A DNA stretch of 9,477 bases from an uncultured Eubacteriales bacterium (GTDB lineage: Bacteria > Bacillota > Clostridia > Oscillospirales > Butyricicoccaceae): positions 1 through 9,477 of the forward strand of contig CAKTWY010000099.1 of the NCBI GenBank assembly GCA_934630445.1. Direction: 5' to 3'. The notes below the pieces were generated by a model. The model saw only the letters and a program-made list of their open reading frames with translations, searched no databases and was not told where the DNA came from. The first letter of the stretch is position 1. Every line of letters begins with the position of its first letter. Shown piece after piece: positions 6,406-9,477 of this stretch. The position numbers and the translations under genes were made by a program.

Positions 6406-6434
6406 TTGACATTTTGTTTTGAAACAAGTTTAAT
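6406..6434 (+). promoter_or_regulatory. Near-consensus promoter of the dehydrogenase gene with palindromic spacer
   Basis: A perfect -35 TTGACA (6406-6411) lies 17 bp from -10 TTTAAT (6429-6434, 5 of 6). The spacer holds a palindrome, TTGTTT-TG-AAACAA (6414-6427), filling most of the space between the two boxes. A repressor bound there would block the promoter and could also affect the divergent Sir2 gene, which starts 30 bases away. The promoter is clear; the operator is a suggestion. Confidence 0.8.
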
Positions 6435-6481
6435 GAAGATAAGCGAAAGCAAAAATTGCACGCACGAAGGGGAGATACAGT

Positions 6482-7501
6482 ATGAAAAGCGCAGTGTTCT
6501 ACGGCCGGCATGACATCCGCATCGAGGAGCGGGAGCGCCCGTCGATCGGAGCGGAGGACATCCTCATCCGAGTAAAGGCGTGCGGCGTATGCGGAACGGA
6601 TGTACATATTTTCGAGGGGGATCAGGGCGCGGCCGCGTGCACGCCGCCAACCATTCTCGGGCATGAATTCTCTGGCGTGATCGAAGCGGTGGGCGAAAAG
6701 GTAAAAGACTTTACACCTGGAGAGCGCGTATGCGTCGACCCGAACGATATGTGCGGCAAATGCAGCTATTGCCGGGCGGGGCTCGGCCATTTCTGCGAGT
6801 CGATGCGCGGCATCGGCACCACCGTGAACGGCGGCTTTGCCGAATATTGCGCCGTGCCGGCGAAGCAGGCGTTGCGCCTCGCGCCGCAGGTGAGCTTTGA
6901 AGCGGGCGCGATGGCCGAGCCAGTGGCATGCTGCCTGCATGGCATCGACCTGTGCGAGATACGCCCGGGCGACACGGCGCTTATCATCGGCGGCGGCATG
7001 ATCGGGCTGATCATGCTGCAGCTCGCGCGCCTGGCCGGCGCGGCGCGCACGGTGCTCCTGGAGCCGGTCGAGGCCAAGCGCAAAATGGCGCGCCGGCTCG
7101 GCGCGGACCTTGTGATCGATCCGATCCATGAGGACGTGAAAGCCGTGCTCGCGCGCAGCGGCGTCGGGCGCATTGCGGCGGTGATCGAGTGCGCGGGCCT
7201 GCCTGCGACGATCCGTCAGGCGATCGACCTGGCGGGGAAGCGCTCGGTCGTGATGATGTTCGGCCTGACGAAGCCCGGCGACGAGGTCGCGCTGCGCCCG
7301 TTTGAGATCTTTCAAAAGGAGGTCGTGCTCAAGGCGTCGTTCATCAATCCGTATACGCAGCAGCGCGCGGTCGACCTGATCAACGCCGGACGCATCGACG
7401 TCACATCGATGGTCTGCGCGCCCATCCCGCTGGAAGCGCTTGCAGGAGTGCTCGCCGATCCGGCGCTGCGGGCCCAGGGAAAATATATCGTTCGGCCCTG
7501 A
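6482..7501 (+). CDS. Zinc-dependent medium-chain alcohol/polyol dehydrogenase
   Basis: A 339-residue NAD(P)-dependent dehydrogenase of the MDR superfamily (sorbitol/threonine/butanediol dehydrogenase-like). Catalytic zinc ligands are C37 (CGVCGTD), H61 and E62 (GHEFSG), with E146 (AEPVAC) nearby. Structural zinc ligands are C91, C94, C97 and C105. The Rossmann motif is GGGMIG (170-175), and the acidic E194 (VLLEP) at the end of the second strand favours NAD over NADP. AAGGGGAG lies seven bases before ATG 6482. The length is typical and all motifs are intact. The substrate cannot be fixed from sequence: GTDVHIFEGD resembles threonine and polyol dehydrogenases. It is divergent from the Sir2 gene and appears monocistronic. 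No intrinsic terminator is visible after it. Confidence 0.92.
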   Translation: MKSAVFYGRHDIRIEERERPSIGAEDILIRVKACGVCGTDVHIFEGDQGAAACTPPTILGHEFSGVIEAVGEKVKDFTPGERVCVDPNDMCGKCSYCRAGLGHFCESMRGIGTTVNGGFAEYCAVPAKQALRLAPQVSFEAGAMAEPVACCLHGIDLCEIRPGDTALIIGGGMIGLIMLQLARLAGAARTVLLEPVEAKRKMARRLGADLVIDPIHEDVKAVLARSGVGRIAAVIECAGLPATIRQAIDLAGKRSVVMMFGLTKPGDEVALRPFEIFQKEVVLKASFINPYTQQRAVDLINAGRIDVTSMVCAPIPLEALAGVLADPALRAQGKYIVRP

Positions 7502-7577
7502 AACGGCAAACATCGCCGGAATATGACAACAAATAGTAATATAATTACAAAATATAACAAATAACTTGCTTCTACGC
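7502..7577. other. AT-rich gap between convergent genes
   Basis: Separates the dehydrogenase (plus) and flavin-reductase-like gene (minus). It is sharply more AT-rich than its neighbours and contains a short palindrome GTAAT-ATA-ATTAC (7536-7548). Neither strand shows a GC-rich stem followed by a U-tract, so how the two convergent transcripts end is unclear. Confidence 0.5.
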
Positions 7578-8183
7578 CTAGCCGCGCTTCCCGTGCCGGG
7601 CCGAATTGATACCCGGGCGCGTCCGCTTTTTGCGCACGGAAAAGCCGAACGTTCCAAGCTCGCGCCCCAGTGCGTAATAGGCCCCGTGCGCGAAGGCGAG
7701 GAGGCCTGCGCGCTCCAGGCACAGCTTGCCGTCGCGGTCGAGCAGTTTTTCGTCCACGTCCACGGAGAGAATGTCAGCCAGGAACATGGTGTGCGAGCCG
7801 AGCGGCAGCTTTTGCCGCACGCGGCATTCCAGGCTCAGCGGGCTCTCGGCGATGAGCGGGGCGGAGATATTCGCGCCCGCCTCGGGCGTGAGGCGCATCT
7901 CGCGGAACTTGTCCACGCGCGCGCCGGAGCGCACGCCGCAGAAGTCGCACGCGCGCGCGAGCGCTGCGGTGGGCAGGTTGATGGCGAACTCGCCGCTTTT
8001 TTCAATCAGCCCGTAGGAAAAGCGCGCCGGACGGATGGAGACGTACGTCATCGCCGGGTCGGTGTTTACAATGCCCGTCCATGCCACGGTCAGGACATTC
8101 GGCTTTTCCATTGTGCCGCAGGAGACGAGCGCAGGAGGGAGCGGACCGAGCAGGGTAGAAGGCTTCCAGATGAGCTTTGACAT
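7578..8183 (-). CDS. Flavin reductase-like (DIM6/NTAB fold) FMN-binding protein
   Basis: A 201-residue protein of the flavin-reductase-like split-barrel family, expected to bind FMN and possibly reduce flavins or another small acceptor with NAD(P)H. Family features include the N-terminal PLPPALVSCGT (14-24), NVLTVAWTGIVNTDPAMT (29-46) around the phosphate site, GEFAINLPT (64-72) and the GSHTMFLADILS strand (129-140). A Cys pair at 79/82 (ACDFCG) and the very basic tail (184-201) are notable but unassigned. ATG 8183 is preceded by AAAGGA at a good distance. Only 18 bases separate it from the stop of the nucleotidyltransferase-like gene, so the two form one minus-strand operon. The partner oxidoreductase or electron acceptor is unknown. 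Confidence 0.88.
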   Translation of the reverse strand: MSKLIWKPSTLLGPLPPALVSCGTMEKPNVLTVAWTGIVNTDPAMTYVSIRPARFSYGLIEKSGEFAINLPTAALARACDFCGVRSGARVDKFREMRLTPEAGANISAPLIAESPLSLECRVRQKLPLGSHTMFLADILSVDVDEKLLDRDGKLCLERAGLLAFAHGAYYALGRELGTFGFSVRKKRTRPGINSARHGKRG

Positions 8184-8201
8184 GGCGTTCCTTTCCGCGC
8201 G

Positions 8202-9119
8202 TCAGGCAAACATGTTTTTGGGATACAGGCCTTCGTCGATCATCCGGGCAAAGGCCGCGGCGATGGCCGGCTTGTCCTCCCGATAGGTCACGCCGTACCA
8301 GCGCTCCGGCGTTTTGAGCACGCGCACGCGCGCAAGTCCCTCGGCGATGAGGTCATTGGCCACGCCGGGAAGGAAGTATTCATCCTTTACAGGGTTCTTC
8401 ATTTCACGCAGGAAGCGCGGAAAGCGTGCGCCGAGTTCATCCATCATCCCGGGCGCAAAGCCCCACATGTTCATGGATACGGTCGTATCCTCGTCCAGCG
8501 GCTGCCATGTCTCGCCGCCGTCTTCCGTATAGGCGGGGCCGTCCGCACGCTTTTCGATGCGCGTGCGCTCTGTGATGCCGGTGAGAAAACCGTTTCCGTC
8601 TGTGCGGCACACGCCGCGCGCGACGTAGCCGCTGTCGGTCAGCGTGTTGGCCAGGCGGTAGCCGACCATGGCGAAATCGTAGGGCTTTTCATCCGTTACG
8701 GACGCAAGATGGCGGCAGATCAGGCGGTAGGCCTCTGCACCGTAAAAATCGTCGGCATTGATCGCGGCAAAAGGAGCGCCGTTCACGGCGCGGCGGGCGG
8801 CAAGCACCGCGTGCCCCGTGCCCCAGGGCTTGACGCGCCCGTCCGGCAGGGAAAAGCCCTCCGGCAGGTCGCCGAGCTCCTGCGCGGCGTATTCCACCTC
8901 GATGCGGTGGGAAAAACGGCTGCCGATCACCTCGCGGAAGAGCGCTTCATTTTCGCGCTTGATGACGAAAACAGCCTTTTCAAATCCTGCGCGGATCGCG
9001 TCGAAGATCGAAAAATCAATGATCAGCTCGCCGTTCGGCCCGATGGGGTCGATCTGCTTGAGCCCGCCGTAGCGGCTGCCCATGCCGGCCGCCATGACAA
9101 CGAGAACAGGTTTTTGCAT
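8202..9119 (-). CDS. Sugar-phosphate nucleotidyltransferase-like protein (GT-A fold)
   Basis: A 305-residue protein of the NDP-sugar pyrophosphorylase type, expected to join a nucleotide triphosphate and a sugar 1-phosphate to make an NDP-sugar plus pyrophosphate. Residues 9-22 carry the nucleotide-binding loop MAAGMGSRYGGLKQ, with the usual Gly-rich segment, R16 and K21. KPWGTGHAVL (97-106) is the base-binding segment, and NADDFYG (121-127) supplies the metal-binding aspartate. There is no C-terminal left-handed beta-helix, so it is a catalytic domain only. The sugar and base specificity cannot be told. The family also includes phosphocholine-type transferases. ATG 9119 has AGAAAGGA about 12 bases upstream, rather far. 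A TAGAAT -10-like box lies at 9191-9186 without a good -35. First gene of a two-gene operon. Confidence 0.87.
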   Translation of the reverse strand: MQKPVLVVMAAGMGSRYGGLKQIDPIGPNGELIIDFSIFDAIRAGFEKAVFVIKRENEALFREVIGSRFSHRIEVEYAAQELGDLPEGFSLPDGRVKPWGTGHAVLAARRAVNGAPFAAINADDFYGAEAYRLICRHLASVTDEKPYDFAMVGYRLANTLTDSGYVARGVCRTDGNGFLTGITERTRIEKRADGPAYTEDGGETWQPLDEDTTVSMNMWGFAPGMMDELGARFPRFLREMKNPVKDEYFLPGVANDLIAEGLARVRVLKTPERWYGVTYREDKPAIAAAFARMIDEGLYPKNMFA

Positions 9120-9249
9120 ATAATTGTACAGTCCTTTCTGCTTCTTCAGCTGCGCATGGCGTGTGTGGCCGCCCGGCGCAACTACATTCTACCGCATTTT
9201 TTTCGCTGCCGCCACACTTTGTTGATTAATTTTTACACCGGCGGTACAG

Positions 9250-9280
9250 GATATAAGAATCGCAGAGCGATTCTTATATC
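9250..9280. repeat. Perfect 14-bp palindromic stem-loop, REP-like
   Basis: GATATAAGAATCGC (9250-9263) and GCGATTCTTATATC (9267-9280) are exact reverse complements around the loop AGA. There is no U-tract. Its perfection and near-palindromic form resemble a dispersed extragenic palindrome. A TATAAG -10-like box lies within its left arm, but no suitable -35 is found at the right distance. Confidence 0.6.
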
Positions 9281-9325
9281 TGCGCATGCCGTCTCGCTGG
9301 GGCGGCGCGCTCAAATTTTATGGCC

Positions 9326-9344
9326 GTGCCGTCGGAGACGGCAC
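9326..9344 (+). promoter_or_regulatory. Leader stem-loop with an alternative pairing partner
   Basis: GTGCCGTC (9326-9333) pairs perfectly with GACGGCAC (9337-9344) around GGA, and flanking GGCC copies (9322-9325, 9347-9350) can extend it. The right arm can instead pair with the upstream GCCGTCTC (9288-9295, pairing 9335-9342). The two structures exclude each other. Confidence 0.45.
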
Positions 9345-9368
9345 ATGGCCGGTATATCGATACGATCT

Positions 9369-9399
9369 GCTGAACAAACACAGTCCGCTGGTGTTCAGC
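9369..9399 (+). promoter_or_regulatory. Leader stem-loop
   Basis: GCTGAACA (9369-9376) pairs with TGTTCAGC (9392-9399), 8 bp without mismatch and a 15-base loop. It sits one base before the next hairpin. No U-tract. Confidence 0.45.
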
Positions 9400-9400
9400 C

Positions 9401-9423
9401 TGCCGCCCGCGCTGCGGGCGGCA
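9401..9423 (+). promoter_or_regulatory. GC-rich leader stem-loop just upstream of the next gene
   Basis: TGCCGCCCGC (9401-9410) and GCGGGCGGCA (9414-9423) form a perfect 10-bp stem with a 3-base loop GCT. It ends ten bases before the GGAG ribosome binding site of the gene at 9445 and has no U-tract on either strand. Confidence 0.5.
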
Positions 9424-9444
9424 TACAGAGAACGGAGAACGCGA

Positions 9445-9477
9445 ATGAAACTTACATTTCTCGGCGCCGCGCACGAG
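9445..9477 (+). CDS. Partial: start of a probable beta-CASP/metallo-beta-lactamase-fold RNase
   Basis: Only the first 11 codons are in the window (MKLTFLGAAHE). This opening strand closely matches the N-terminus typical of metallo-beta-lactamase-fold proteins with a beta-CASP domain (RNA exonuclease/endonuclease type), which usually continues with VTGSC. A GGAG site (9434-9437) lies seven bases before the ATG, which supports this start over the in-frame ATG at 9286. The product call rests on very few residues. Confidence 0.6.
   Translation, partial: MKLTFLGAAHE

Larger units (their letters stand above)
9120..9444. other. Divergent intergenic region rich in hairpins
   Basis: No convincing gene lies in these 325 bases. 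The left third contains the minus-strand leader and AT-rich core (9181-9235) of the nucleotidyltransferase operon. From 9250 to 9423 four perfect stem-loops follow one another: 9250-9280, 9326-9344, 9369-9399 and 9401-9423. None has a U-tract, so they are not terminators. They probably form a structured 5' leader of the plus-strand gene at 9445, but no known riboswitch class is recognised. Confidence 0.5.

Noticed and set aside
7536..7548. GTAAT-ATA-ATTAC palindrome as an operator or attachment site
   Set aside because: It lies between two convergent gene ends with no promoter nearby and no integrase or duplicated copy in the window. It is probably chance symmetry in AT-rich DNA.
5654..7657. 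A 667-codon minus-strand frame that could read as a Sir2 fusion protein
   Set aside because: Everything upstream of about 6412 is antisense to the intact dehydrogenase gene and shows low-complexity Arg/Ala/His translation typical of a GC-rich shadow. The sirtuin domain is complete from 6376, with its own ribosome site.
9274..9474. A 66-codon minus-strand frame at the right edge
   Set aside because: It overlaps the start of the beta-CASP-like gene in antisense and crosses the hairpins. It has no ribosome site or domain and its composition is Arg-rich.

Overview
The window looks like chromosome from a moderately GC-rich Bacillota of the Clostridia (Christensenellales or Oscillospirales would fit). 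This rests on vegetative-type promoters with near-consensus -35/-10 boxes and 17-bp spacers, strong AGGAGG-like ribosome binding sites, a PduL-type phosphotransacylase, a YheI/YheH-like two-gene ABC exporter and AT-rich gaps between GC-rich genes. The assignment is inferred from gene style, not from a marker gene. I see no insertion sequence, phage gene or CRISPR array.

Layout. Positions 30-152 hold a minus-strand tRNA-Thr(UGU) with encoded CCA and its own promoter. Positions 200-874 (minus) encode a Cro/C1-type regulator whose promoter contains an inverted repeat, suggesting autoregulation. A divergent consensus promoter drives a stand-alone PduL-like phosphate acyltransferase (1069-1650, plus), which ends in a clear intrinsic terminator. 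Two further strong hairpins separate it from a convergent two-gene operon (5406 to 1829, minus). That operon encodes an asymmetric heterodimeric ABC exporter: the first subunit has a degenerate ATP site (Asp for the catalytic Glu, Gln for the switch His) and the second has a canonical one. The operon's leader carries an 18-bp terminator-like hairpin between promoter and start codon, a possible attenuator.

Next is a divergent pair sharing a short promoter region: a Sir2-family NAD-dependent protein deacylase (6376 to 5654, minus) and a zinc-dependent medium-chain dehydrogenase (6482-7501, plus). The dehydrogenase promoter is near-consensus and has a palindrome in its spacer. Convergent to the dehydrogenase lies an operon (9119 to 7578, minus) of a sugar-phosphate nucleotidyltransferase-like protein and a flavin-reductase-fold protein.

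The right end (9120-9444) has no convincing gene but is rich in perfect hairpins, some mutually exclusive. It leads into the first 11 codons of what looks like a beta-CASP/metallo-beta-lactamase-fold RNase gene starting at 9445.

No striking new multi-gene system is evident. The best leads are regulatory: the ABC-exporter leader hairpin, the self-overlapping operator of the regulator, and the hairpin-rich leader before the beta-CASP gene.
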